A model generated the notes under the pieces. The model worked only from the letters and a program-made list of their open reading frames with translations, was not told the origin of the DNA and did not search any database. Positions 1-8,363 of a DNA stretch of 64,000 bases are shown one piece after another. The stretch comes from Variovorax sp. J22P240. GTDB taxonomy: Bacteria > Pseudomonadota > Gammaproteobacteria > Burkholderiales > Burkholderiaceae_C. Positions within the stretch are counted from its first letter, which is position 1. Each line of letters opens with the position of its first letter. The stretch covers positions 1-64,000 of the forward strand of contig NZ_JASZYR010000015.1 in NCBI RefSeq assembly GCF_030316855.1. The letters are read 5' to 3'. The translations under genes and the position numbers were made by a program.

Positions 1-1501
1 GGTCAACAACGAGGCGCACTACGACGGTCCGATCACGCAAGACACCCACATCGTCAACAAGCAGTACGTCGACCAGTCGGTCACCGAGGTCAGCACGATT
101 GCCAACAAGGGCTGGAACATCAGCGCGCAGGGCGCCAACAGCACCAACGTGGCCCCGGGCGAGACGGTCGATCTGAAGAACACCGACGGCAACGTCGTGG
201 TAAGCAAGAAGGCTGACAGCGACGACGTCACCTTCGACCTGGCCAAGGACATCAACGTCAACAGCGTGACGATGGGCAACACGGTGCTGAACCAGAACGG
301 CCTGACGATCTTCAATGGCCCCAGCATTACGATCAACGGCATCAATGCTGGCGGCAGCAAGATCACAAACGTGGGAACGGGCACGGACCCGACCGATGCG
401 GTGAACGTGGGCCAGCTCAAGGACACCGTGAAAGAGAGCACCCAGGACGCCGTGATGTACGACAACAGCACGCACACCTCGGTCACGCTGAACAAGGGCG
501 GTTCTCCGACCACCATCACGAACGTCGCAAACGGTGTGAACGACTCAGATGCTGTGAACATGTCGCAGCTCAATGCGCTCGACAACCGCGTGACGAACGT
601 CGAGGGAGATGTGAAGAACCTGGGCGACCAGATCAACAACATCAGCAACGGTGGTGGCATCAAGTACTTCCACGCCAACTCGACTGGCAACGACTCGTCC
701 GCGACGGGTCAGGACGCGGTGGCCGTCGGCGTGGAGGCAGTGGCCAGCGGAGACAAGAGCATGGCCATGGGCGCCGGCTCGAGCGCCTCGGTGGCCAACT
801 CGGTGGCGCTGGGCGCCGGTTCGGTGGCCAACAAGGCCGCCACTCCGGTGAACAACGCCCAGGTCGGCAACATGAACTACGGCGGCTTCGCCGGCAGCAA
901 GCCGACGGGTGTGGTGAGCGTGGGTTCGGAGGGCGCCGAGCGCCAGATCACCAACGTGGCTGCAGGCCGGATCACGGCCGACAGCACCGATGCGGTGAAC
1001 GGCAGCCAGCTGTACAGCGTGGCGGATGGTCTGAACAAGAAGATCGATAACTCGATCCAGTACGACACAAAGACGAATCCCGATGGCACCCAGAAGCCGG
1101 GGGACGGCAGCGACATCACGCTGAAGGGTGATGACGGCACGCAGATCCACAACGTGGCCGATGGCACCGCACCGAACGACGCTGCGACCGTGGGTCAGTT
1201 GGACAACGCTGTGGCTGGCATCAACAAGCAGATGCAGGGTCTGAGCGAGCGCGTCGAGACCGTCAACAAGGATGCCAATGCGGGAACCGCGGGTGCGATG
1301 GCGATGGCGGGCATGCCGCAAGCGACCATTCCGGGCAAGAGCATGGCGGCGGCCGGCGTTGCTGCCTACCAGGGCGAGGCCGCACTCGCGGTCGGGGTCT
1401 CCAAGCTGTCTGACAACGGCCGCTGGATCGTGAAGCTCAGCGGCACGGCCAACACCCGCGGCAAGGTCGGTGTGGCAGGCGGCGTCGGCTTCCACTGGTA
1501 A
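1..1501 (+). CDS. Trimeric autotransporter adhesin (YadA family), 3' part
   Basis: The window opens inside this gene; the frame is open from base 2, so about 499 C-terminal residues are seen and the start lies outside. Members are homotrimeric surface adhesins (type Vc secretion) anchored in the outer membrane by a 12-strand barrel, four strands per subunit. Visible here are stalk and neck repeats with DAVN motifs (for example TDAVNVGQL and TDAVNGSQLY), a YadA-head-like stretch (AVAVG, SMAMGAG, SVALGAG) around nt 700-830, and a C-terminal anchor over about the last 60 residues ending GVGFHW, with the terminal aromatic residue expected of an outer-membrane barrel. The BamE/OmpA-type gene begins 25 nt downstream and is probably co-transcribed. 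Family assignment is firm; the ligand is unknown. Confidence 0.95.
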   Translation, partial: VNNEAHYDGPITQDTHIVNKQYVDQSVTEVSTIANKGWNISAQGANSTNVAPGETVDLKNTDGNVVVSKKADSDDVTFDLAKDINVNSVTMGNTVLNQNGLTIFNGPSITINGINAGGSKITNVGTGTDPTDAVNVGQLKDTVKESTQDAVMYDNSTHTSVTLNKGGSPTTITNVANGVNDSDAVNMSQLNALDNRVTNVEGDVKNLGDQINNISNGGGIKYFHANSTGNDSSATGQDAVAVGVEAVASGDKSMAMGAGSSASVANSVALGAGSVANKAATPVNNAQVGNMNYGGFAGSKPTGVVSVGSEGAERQITNVAAGRITADSTDAVNGSQLYSVADGLNKKIDNSIQYDTKTNPDGTQKPGDGSDITLKGDDGTQIHNVADGTAPNDAATVGQLDNAVAGINKQMQGLSERVETVNKDANAGTAGAMAMAGMPQATIPGKSMAAAGVAAYQGEAALAVGVSKLSDNGRWIVKLSGTANTRGKVGVAGGVGFHW

Positions 1502-1526
1502 ATCGAAAAGAAACTAAGGATTCGTC

Positions 1527-2360
1527 ATGAAACTGCAATCGAAACTGATGGCCGTTGCGACCGCCGTGGTGCTCCTCGCGGGGCACGCCTACGGCGCGGA
1601 GCCGGCAAACGACAGCGTCACCTTCCCCGCGGTGACCAGCGCGTGGCTGGAGGGCGGCACGTTCGTCAACGTCGACAACCTGCGCCAGGTCGCGCCGGGT
1701 GTCAGCAAGGACCAGCTGTACAACCTGTTGGGGCGGCCTCATTTCTCGGAAGGCATGTTTGCCGTCAAGGAGTGGGACTATCTCTTCAACTTCCGCACGG
1801 GCAAGGGCAATGAGTTCGTCTCTTGCCAGTACAAGGTGCTCTTCGACGACAACTACAACGTCAAGAGCTCCCACTGGAAGGACCCGGCCTGCGCGGCCTA
1901 CCTGGTGCCGCCGGCGCCGCCCAAGCCGGTCGTCGCGGTGGCTCCGGCCCCGGCGCCGGCTGCGGCGCCGCAACCCGCAAGGCGGATTGCACTGGGAGCC
2001 GACGGCCTGTTCCGCTTCGGCGGCGGCTCGCTGGCGGACTTGCAGCCCGAAGGCCGACGCAAGGTCCAGGCGCTCGCGACGGACATTCAGCGCGAAGTGA
2101 AGTCGATCAAGTCGATCGTGGTCACGGGCCACGCCGACCGCCTGGGCTCGCCGGCTCGCAACGAGGCCTTGTCTCAGCAACGCGCCGAGACGATTCGCCA
2201 ACTGTTGGTGCAAGGCGGCATCGAGGGCGGCGTGATCCGCGCCGTGGGGGCTGGCCAGAGCCAGCCGCTCGTCGACTGCGCGGGTGCTCGCCAGTCGCCC
2301 GCGTTGGTGAGTTGCCTGCAGCCCAACCGCCGTGTCGAGGTCGATGTGATCGGAGAGTAA
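1527..2360 (+). CDS. BamE-like/OmpA-domain outer membrane protein
   Basis: A 277-residue exported protein. A signal peptide (about 1-24, ending AYGA) is followed by a BamE/SmpA-like fold (about 52-110, with VSKDQLYNLLGRPHF and EWDYLFNF), a Pro/Ala linker (about 128-152) and an OmpA-like peptidoglycan-binding domain (about 155-277; GHADRLGS, NEALSQQRAETIR, NRRVEVDV). There is no lipobox. AAGGA lies 6 nt before the ATG. The gene directly follows the trimeric autotransporter and ends at a strong terminator, so the two likely form one unit; a role in assembling or stabilising the adhesin at the envelope is inference. The domain calls are from recognisable motifs. Confidence 0.88.
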   Translation: MKLQSKLMAVATAVVLLAGHAYGAEPANDSVTFPAVTSAWLEGGTFVNVDNLRQVAPGVSKDQLYNLLGRPHFSEGMFAVKEWDYLFNFRTGKGNEFVSCQYKVLFDDNYNVKSSHWKDPACAAYLVPPAPPKPVVAVAPAPAPAAAPQPARRIALGADGLFRFGGGSLADLQPEGRRKVQALATDIQREVKSIKSIVVTGHADRLGSPARNEALSQQRAETIRQLLVQGGIEGGVIRAVGAGQSQPLVDCAGARQSPALVSCLQPNRRVEVDVIGE

Positions 2361-2390
2361 GCAACGCGCCTTGCGCGATCCTTCAAGGCG

Positions 2391-2430
2391 AAACGCCGTG
2401 CGATGGGGATTTCATCGCACGGCGTTTTTC
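2391..2430 (+). terminator. Rho-independent terminator of the adhesin operon
   Basis: A perfect 13-bp inverted repeat (AACGCCGTGCGAT, then ATCGCACGGCGTT) with a short G-rich loop is followed by TTTTTC. It lies 30 nt after the stop of the OmpA-domain gene. Confidence 0.9.
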
Positions 2431-2763
2431 ATTCGGCTTTGTCGCCTGGCGCAGGTCGGCGTTGAGACCGACCTTCACTTCATAGCGGTCGTCGAATAGA
2501 GGTCGCTCACGGTCACGTTTTGAGAACTTTCACATTGGGTTGTCTGACGGTCCCGACAGACGCGTAGTGCACCGCGCGTCAAACTTTCGAGCTTCTCCAG
2601 GGCTTGATGCCTTTGACGGCAGCACTGCGCTCTCTTTCCGAATCCAGCACTTCTTCACCTAGGGTTGTTCGCCCCCCGGACGCCGGGTGCATCTCGCGCT
2701 CGAGGTCGTTTCGGGTCTGTACGCGCTGCCGGTCCCTCGCTATTTCCGCAAATACAACGACTC
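2431..2763. other. Intergenic region, no gene seen
   Basis: No convincing reading frame or structured RNA. Upstream in-frame ATG codons for the oxidase exist (for example at 2665), but the signal peptide places the real start at 2764. The promoter of the oxidase gene is presumably here; I cannot point to a clear sigma-70 pair. Confidence 0.5.
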
Positions 2764-5499
2764 ATGCCAAGATTTCCGCGCCACGTTTGCGCCATCGCCT
2801 CAGCCACTTTGCTCGCTTCGCTTCTGTCCGCCTGCGGTGGCGGTGATGCTCCTAGTGCCATTCCCGCCTCCACTCCTGGAGCCGGTTCCAGTCCCTCCAC
2901 CGCCGAGAGCGATTCAAAAGCGGCTGAGACGACAACTGACGTATCGGACGGCGTGACAACCAACGTGGCGCCACCGGAGTCGACTGCGGCGTCTGAGCTT
3001 TACGACAAAGTCTCAGCCTGGGTTTCTCAAACCTTGTCGGCCGCGCCAGTTGAACCGGCAGTGGCGCCGAGTGCTCGCCAAATACAGGGGCGATCATCGA
3101 TGGTCGACGCCCCCATTTTCAGCCCGGAAGCAAACACGATCGGAGCTTGGTCGGCCCCACAGAAATGGCCTTTGATTGCCATACACGCAGCGCTGCTGCC
3201 TGACGGCCGTGTCGCAACCTACGGCACCAACGCCGATGGTCAGCAGACCGGCAGGTTCATCTATGACATCTGGGACTCGGATGCGGCAAGCCTCGACAGC
3301 GGGCACATGACGCTCCCCAACACCACGAGCACCGACCTCTTCTGCAATGCCCAGACCCTGCTGCCGGGCATAGGTGAACTCTTTCTTGCCGGCGGCGACA
3401 ACTTCGTCAACGGCAGGACGACCAATACGGGCAACAACAACTCGGTCATCCTGTCCGGCCGCACGAACTCGCTGCGCCAGGGCCCCAACATGAACCGCGC
3501 CCGCTGGTATGGCTCGGTGACGATCATGGCCGACTCGCGCACGTTCATCATGGGCGGCAGCGGCGGCACGGACCGGCCCGAGGTTCGCGAGAAGGAGGGC
3601 ACCTTCACCCTCCTGAACTCCGCGGAAACCAATCAGTTCAGCTACTGGTACCCACGCAATTTCGTCGCACCGGACAACCGCATCTTCGGCTTTGACGTCA
3701 GCGGCCGCATCTATTTGATCGATCCGCGCGACGGCGGGTACATGCAGCGCCTCACGAACTTCTCGTCGGACTACATGGGCACGGGCTCCAGCGCCGTCAT
3801 GTACGCGCCGGGCCAGATTCTCCAGGTCGGCGGAAATACCAATCGCGTGGCGAAGATCTCGATCAACCAGGCTGCTCCTCAGTTCGCCGAGACTGCCCGG
3901 ACCTCGACCAACCGCTTCTGGGGGACTTCCACGGTTCTTCCGAATGGGCAGGTCTTGATGACGGGCGGCAGCGCCACCGACAACCAGCTCGTCGGCGTCA
4001 ACAACACCGCCGAACTCTGGAATCCCTCCACGGGCCAGTGGACGCAGGGTGCCAGCGGAACGCACGCGCGCCTCTACCATTCCACCGCCCTGCTTCTGCC
4101 TGATGCATCGGTCCTGGTCGCCGGAGGCGGCGCACCTGGCCCGCTGATCAACACCAATGCCGAGCGCTACATGCCGCCCTACCTGTTCACCAGCAGCGGA
4201 CAGCCGGCGCCACGGCCGCAGATCACCGCCGCGCCCGAGAACGGCACGCCGGGCGAAACGATGTCGATCGGCGTCTCGAGCCCAAGCACGATTTCCCAGG
4301 TGGTCCTGATCCGGACCGGTTCGGTGACGCACTCGTTGAACTTCGATCAGCGGCGCATGGTGCTGGCGCATCAGCAGACCGGCAACACCATCACGGCGCA
4401 GTTGCCGGCCAATGGCGCCACCCTGCCGCCCGGCTACTACATGCTGTTCGTGCTCGACGCCAACCGCGTACCTTCCATCGCCAAGATCGTCCAGATCGCC
4501 GAAGGGAAACCCGAGGCCATCGGCGTGGACTGGACCGGCACCATCGGCGGCGGTGGCGGTGGCACATTCAAGCTCGAATGCGGCACTGACGAGGCGCTTG
4601 TCGGCGTCTACGGCGGCGCCGGATCCGCGGTCGATCGGATTGGCGCTCAATGCGTGCGCGTCGACGCCGCCGGTCGCTGGATCGGTGAGCCATCGAATGG
4701 AAGTACCACCGGCGGCACGGGCGGAACCGACTACGCCAGGACATGTCCTCGCAACTATGGCGTCGTCGGCATGTCCGGGCGTTCGGGTAGCTATGTCGAC
4801 AACCTGCAGCTGTCTTGCGGTCCGCTCGCGAGCATTCAGCGCACTTCCGGCGCACCGACCCAGTTGGCTGCGGTCGGCGGAACCGGCGGAGGCGCTCGCG
4901 CGCCGCGCATGTGCAGCTTCAACGGCGTGGCCCGAGCGCTCTATGGCAACTCCGGCCGCTATATCGACGCGGTCGGCCTGCTGTGCCGCAGCGACGACAA
5001 AGCGAACGCCTATCCATTCTTCAAGACGTCGAACACGATCGCCCAGGGAGGAAGCGGCGGCGCCGCCTTCGACCTCTCCTGCCAGAGCGATGAAGTCCTG
5101 GTCGGCATCAGCGGCCGCTCGGGAAGCTACATCAATCGGGTGAGCCCGCTTTGCGTCAAGGCCGACGCGGAAGGAAAGTGGATCTCTGATGTCGTCGCTC
5201 GCGGAGCCGTTGGCGGCACCGGTGGAGACGCCATGACGCAGCTCTGCCCCACGGGAGAAGCCGTCAGCGGGTTTGCAAGTCGAAGCGGGCTCTATATGGA
5301 CAGGGTCGCACCGCTGTGCCAACCGCTGTCCAGTGCTGGCCAAGTGGCCGGCAACGTGACGACGCTGGCATCCGCGGGCGGTAACGGCGGCGGAGCCAAT
5401 GCCAACGTCGTTTGCGCGTCGGGCCGTCCCGGCTATGGCATCTTTGGCCGCTCAGGTTCGTACGTGAATGCATTCGGCCTGACTTGCCGAGGCAATTGA
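2764..5499 (+). CDS. Copper-radical oxidase (galactose/glyoxal oxidase type) lipoprotein with six C-terminal repeats
   Basis: A 911-residue protein. The signal peptide ends in a lipobox (LLSAC, lipidated Cys24), followed by an Ala/Ser/Thr-rich linker to about 100. The catalytic part (about 110-580) is a kelch-type propeller plus the E-set domain of galactose oxidase. All copper and radical ligands are recognisable: Cys194 (DLFC) and Tyr249 (RARWYGS) for the Cys-Tyr cofactor, Tyr438-His439 (RLYHS) and His523 (GSVTHSLNFDQRR). Such enzymes oxidise primary alcohols or aldehydes with O2, giving H2O2. Residues 595-911 hold six repeats of about 50-55 residues, each starting GGxGG and carrying two Cys and a GRSGSYxD-like motif. 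The upstream ATG at 2665 would bury the signal peptide. The substrate is unknown. Confidence 0.9.
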   Translation: MPRFPRHVCAIASATLLASLLSACGGGDAPSAIPASTPGAGSSPSTAESDSKAAETTTDVSDGVTTNVAPPESTAASELYDKVSAWVSQTLSAAPVEPAVAPSARQIQGRSSMVDAPIFSPEANTIGAWSAPQKWPLIAIHAALLPDGRVATYGTNADGQQTGRFIYDIWDSDAASLDSGHMTLPNTTSTDLFCNAQTLLPGIGELFLAGGDNFVNGRTTNTGNNNSVILSGRTNSLRQGPNMNRARWYGSVTIMADSRTFIMGGSGGTDRPEVREKEGTFTLLNSAETNQFSYWYPRNFVAPDNRIFGFDVSGRIYLIDPRDGGYMQRLTNFSSDYMGTGSSAVMYAPGQILQVGGNTNRVAKISINQAAPQFAETARTSTNRFWGTSTVLPNGQVLMTGGSATDNQLVGVNNTAELWNPSTGQWTQGASGTHARLYHSTALLLPDASVLVAGGGAPGPLINTNAERYMPPYLFTSSGQPAPRPQITAAPENGTPGETMSIGVSSPSTISQVVLIRTGSVTHSLNFDQRRMVLAHQQTGNTITAQLPANGATLPPGYYMLFVLDANRVPSIAKIVQIAEGKPEAIGVDWTGTIGGGGGGTFKLECGTDEALVGVYGGAGSAVDRIGAQCVRVDAAGRWIGEPSNGSTTGGTGGTDYARTCPRNYGVVGMSGRSGSYVDNLQLSCGPLASIQRTSGAPTQLAAVGGTGGGARAPRMCSFNGVARALYGNSGRYIDAVGLLCRSDDKANAYPFFKTSNTIAQGGSGGAAFDLSCQSDEVLVGISGRSGSYINRVSPLCVKADAEGKWISDVVARGAVGGTGGDAMTQLCPTGEAVSGFASRSGLYMDRVAPLCQPLSSAGQVAGNVTTLASAGGNGGGANANVVCASGRPGYGIFGRSGSYVNAFGLTCRGN

Positions 5500-5764
5500 A
5501 GTAGAAATTGGGCGGCGACAGAGATGTCCTCGGCCTCCTTGGGGCAATGCCGATGCAGGAAGTCGGACCACCTTGAGATCGAGAGCGAAGCCTGAGACCA
5601 CGATGTTCCGGCAGCCCGAACGCCTGTTGGGAATCGCCTCTAGTGATCGACCTTTCGATGGCACCGGAAAGCACCCTAGAATGAATCAAGACTGATCGGT
5701 CCCAAGCGCTCATCGGCGCGCAAGGCCGATCTTTCAGTCCGGTGCTTTTGCCAGGAGGGAATCC

Positions 5765-6394
5765 ATGCATTCAGTCGTCATCGTCGACGATCACCCCGCC
5801 ATTCGACTGGCGGTGCGTGCGGCACTGGAGTCCAGCGGACGCTTCGAGGTGGTCGGCGAGGCAGACAGCGGTCCTGCCGCCTTGGAAATGATTCGCGAGC
5901 ACGTGCCCGCCCTCGTGATTCTCGATCTGGATCTTCCTCAAATGAGCGGCCTGGAATTGGTCGATCGGCTCAAGGCCAGTGGTCTGGGCACCAAGTTGCT
6001 GGTGTTGTCGGGTCAGCAGGAGGCGATTTTTGCGACGCGTGCCATGCAGTCCGGCGCCAACGGCTTCCTGAGCAAGTCCGCGGACATGCACAAGTTGGTG
6101 GAGGCGGCGCAGTCCGTGATCGCGGGCTACAGCGTGTTTCCCAGTTCGGCGCTGGTCTCGTTGACCGGTCCGACGAGCATGGGTGCCGATGCAATGATCA
6201 AGAGCCTGTCGGACCGGGAACTGGCAGTGCTGCAGGACCTGGCGCGAGGCATGAGCAACAAGGAAATCGCCGACAAGCTGCTGATCAGCAACAAGACGGT
6301 GAGCACTTACAAGGTGCGGATCTTCGAGAAGCTCGGCATCTCCACCCTGGTGGAGTTGGTGGATTTTGCGCGGACTCAGGGTCTCGTCAGCTGA
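5765..6394 (+). CDS. LuxR/NarL-type response regulator
   Basis: A 209-residue two-domain regulator. The receiver has the acidic pair Asp8/Asp9, phospho-acceptor Asp54 (ILDLDLP) and the conserved Lys in FLSKSA. A C-terminal LuxR-type helix-turn-helix (LSDRELAVL ... GMSNKEIADKLLISNKTVSTYK) follows. A strong AGGAGGG lies before the ATG. It resembles the BvgA/EvgA group. No histidine kinase is adjacent, so the partner is unknown. The 3' end overlaps the convergent cyclophilin-like gene by 8 nt. Confidence 0.92.
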   Translation: MHSVVIVDDHPAIRLAVRAALESSGRFEVVGEADSGPAALEMIREHVPALVILDLDLPQMSGLELVDRLKASGLGTKLLVLSGQQEAIFATRAMQSGANGFLSKSADMHKLVEAAQSVIAGYSVFPSSALVSLTGPTSMGADAMIKSLSDRELAVLQDLARGMSNKEIADKLLISNKTVSTYKVRIFEKLGISTLVELVDFARTQGLVS

Positions 6395-6818
6395 TCCGGC
6401 CTCCCGCCGCATGCGTGCCGAGGTTAGTGGGACTCAGGGCATCAACCCACGCAGTAGTTGCCGTCGCTTCGATGGTCACCTCCAGCGGGCCGGGCACATC
6501 GAATTCCTCTGATCCGAAATCGAGCTTTCCAATCACGTGCATCGCCCCGCGGATCGTCTGCCCGTCTTGACGATAGAAGATCGCCACGTCGGGGCCGGGA
6601 GTCCAGCAGATGATGTCGCCAACCTCGTAGGCGTGCGTGCGCGTGCCCCTGCCCGAGATGGCTCGGGGGAGGGGGCCGAACTTCTCTCTCTTGAAAAGAT
6701 CGTGCATCGTTATCGTCAGCGGCAGAATGGCAGCGAATTCCTGCGCCGCCTTGTTGGCCGCCAAGGTGGCCGAGATCACCTTGCCATTGAGTTTCAGATG
6801 GATCTTCATGACCGACAT
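6387..6818 (-). CDS. Cyclophilin-like fold protein
   Basis: A 143-residue protein without signal peptide, ATG at 6818 with another at 6809 (MKIHLKL). It matches the small bacterial cyclophilin-like family by pattern: a MKIxLxxNGK start, a central FGPLPRAI segment, and VGDIICWTPGPDVAIFY followed by a YRQDGQT-IRGAMHVIGKL stretch. These proteins share the cyclophilin beta-barrel but usually lack prolyl-isomerase catalytic residues. Function is unknown. It is convergent with the LuxR-type regulator gene, whose last codons it overlaps. Confidence 0.75.
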   Translation of the reverse strand: MSVMKIHLKLNGKVISATLAANKAAQEFAAILPLTITMHDLFKREKFGPLPRAISGRGTRTHAYEVGDIICWTPGPDVAIFYRQDGQTIRGAMHVIGKLDFGSEEFDVPGPLEVTIEATATTAWVDALSPTNLGTHAAGGRIS

Positions 6819-7296
6819 CTCAGGTGGAGCTCGGCGACGGGACTCGTGTCCAGAGTCGCTCGCCGAAGAAAAATCACCTCGAAAACGAGGAGGTTAGATC
6901 TGCAGGCGCTGGCCAGAAAGGCTCAATGCAGGCGCCAGCAGCAGAAGGCTTCGGATTCCAAAGCCGCCAAGAATCGCAGTATCGTCGCGGCCGTTACTGT
7001 GCTCCATCGGATCCTTCTGGGAAATTGATTGAATCTTCCGCGCCGTCGAAGCACGCTGATGTCTGGCGGCTCAGTAGGCAGGTTGGGACAAATCGACCTT
7101 CAGCTGCGGATTTCTCTTATAGACGCGCCGCCTCCGCCCTTGGGAGACTCGTCCCACAAAGCAGGCGGGCCAACAGGTCCGACGTGCTGTTGAAGGCGCC
7201 CGGAATCAGGGTTGCGCGAGGGTGAACTCAGCAAGGTCATCGACTGACACCGATGGGTTCGTTCTCAAGCCGTTTTCGTCAATTGAGATTGGGCCT
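6819..7296. other. Lower-GC intergenic stretch, no confident gene
   Basis: About 480 nt, visibly poorer in GC than the rest. Plus-strand open frames occur (6537-7028, 6824-7225), but their translations resemble no family and lack a convincing ribosome site. A small perfect hairpin, CCTCG-AAAA-CGAGG, lies at 6877-6890. Confidence 0.4.
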
Positions 7297-7560
7297 ATGA
7301 ACCAGTACGCAGATGAGTCCCGAAAGATCAATGCCTCAGCAGAGATCAAGGTCCACCTTTCCTTCGCTTCGATCGAAATCAAGAGTTTCGCATCGGCTCA
7401 GTTCATCGCTGAATGCCTCATGGACAGTCATTGCCGGTTTGAGTTCACGCCGCTTGCCGGCGACATTTACGAATTCGAAGTCGACGCGAGCACGGCTGAA
7501 TTCCTTGGAAGTCTGACTGAACATTTTCGAGACGAAGAGGAAGATGTTGCAGTCAGGTAA
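7297..7560 (+). CDS. Small hypothetical protein
   Basis: An 87-residue acidic protein from the ATG at 7297; a GTG at 7222 would give 112 residues. I do not recognise it. It has an alternating beta-like pattern (IKVHLSFASIEIKSFASAQ, FEFTPLAGDIYEFEV) and an acidic C-terminus (HFRDEEEDVAV). It sits in a low-GC patch between the cyclophilin-like gene and aqpZ, and the ribosome site is weak. The coherent hydrophobic pattern makes it more likely real than a chance frame, but this is uncertain. Confidence 0.4.
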   Translation: MNQYADESRKINASAEIKVHLSFASIEIKSFASAQFIAECLMDSHCRFEFTPLAGDIYEFEVDASTAEFLGSLTEHFRDEEEDVAVR

Positions 7561-7616
7561 ATCCGTGAGGCGACACGTCCGGCGTCAGCGTCATCCGGGC
7601 ACGTCGGCTCTGGTGT

Positions 7617-8363
7617 TCAGCGTGCCGAGTCGAACGCCGGCGAGGCGACGCTTGCCTCGGCGGCAGGTGGCGGCGCCAGCAGCAGCTTGTAGATCAGCGC
7701 GCCAATGATTGCGCCCGCAATTGGCGCCACCCAGAACAGCCACAGCTGGTCCATCGCGATGGAGGGACCGAAGAGCGCTGGTCCGGTGCTGCGCGCCGGG
7801 TTGACCGAAGTGTTGGTCACGGGAATTGAGATCAGGTGGATCAACGTCAAGCAGAGGCCGATCGCGAGGCCGCCGAAGCCGGCGGCGCTGCCGCTGGAGG
7901 TGGCTCCCAGAATGACGATCAGGAAGACCGCTGTCAGCACGACCTCGATCAGCAACGCAGTCATCAGGCTGTAGCCGCCGGGCGAGTGCTGGCCGTATCC
8001 GTTGGTCGCGAATCCGCCGATTTCGGCGCCAGCCTTGCCGGTGGCGATCACGTAGAGCAGGAAGGCGGCAGCGATGGCGCCGAGCACCTGGGCGATGACA
8101 TAGGCAGGCAGTTCGGCGGCACGGAAGCGCCCGCCCACCACGAGACCGATCGACACCGCAGGATTGAAGTGGCCGCCCGAGATCGGGCCGAGCGCGTAGG
8201 CGCCGGTGAGCACCGTGAGGCCAAAGGCCAGCGAGACGCCGACGAATCCGATGCCCAGGCCAGGGAAGGCGGCTGCCAGCACGGCACTGCCGCAACCGCC
8301 GAAAACGAGCCAGAACGTGCCGATGAATTCAGCCGATAGCTTCTTGAAAGTACTGTGTTCCAT
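7617..8363 (-). CDS. aqpZ: Aquaporin Z
   Basis: A 248-residue, six-helix water channel of the inner membrane. Both NPA boxes are present: HFNPAVS (Asn67-Ala69) and SVNPARS (Asn188-Ala190), the latter followed by the selectivity-filter Arg191. His176 and Thr185 (HLISIPVTNTSVNPA) complete the narrow water-selective filter known from E. coli AqpZ. The start is taken at the ATG at 8363 (MEHSTFKKL), preceded by CAAGAAA; an ATG six codons upstream (8381) has no ribosome site. The gene stands alone on this strand. Confidence 0.95.
   Translation of the reverse strand: MEHSTFKKLSAEFIGTFWLVFGGCGSAVLAAAFPGLGIGFVGVSLAFGLTVLTGAYALGPISGGHFNPAVSIGLVVGGRFRAAELPAYVIAQVLGAIAAAFLLYVIATGKAGAEIGGFATNGYGQHSPGGYSLMTALLIEVVLTAVFLIVILGATSSGSAAGFGGLAIGLCLTLIHLISIPVTNTSVNPARSTGPALFGPSIAMDQLWLFWVAPIAGAIIGALIYKLLLAPPPAAEASVASPAFDSAR

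Noticed and set aside
545..1495. Minus-strand frame antisense to the adhesin
   Set aside because: The plus strand encodes clear YadA-type repeats and anchor; the antisense product has no pattern.
3094..5343. Long minus-strand open frame antisense to the oxidase
   Set aside because: No family resemblance; it exists because GC-rich third positions remove stops on the opposite strand. The plus-strand frame has a lipobox and full active site.
6824..7225. 133-codon plus-strand frame
   Set aside because: No recognisable family, no ribosome site, Ser/Arg-rich translation without pattern.
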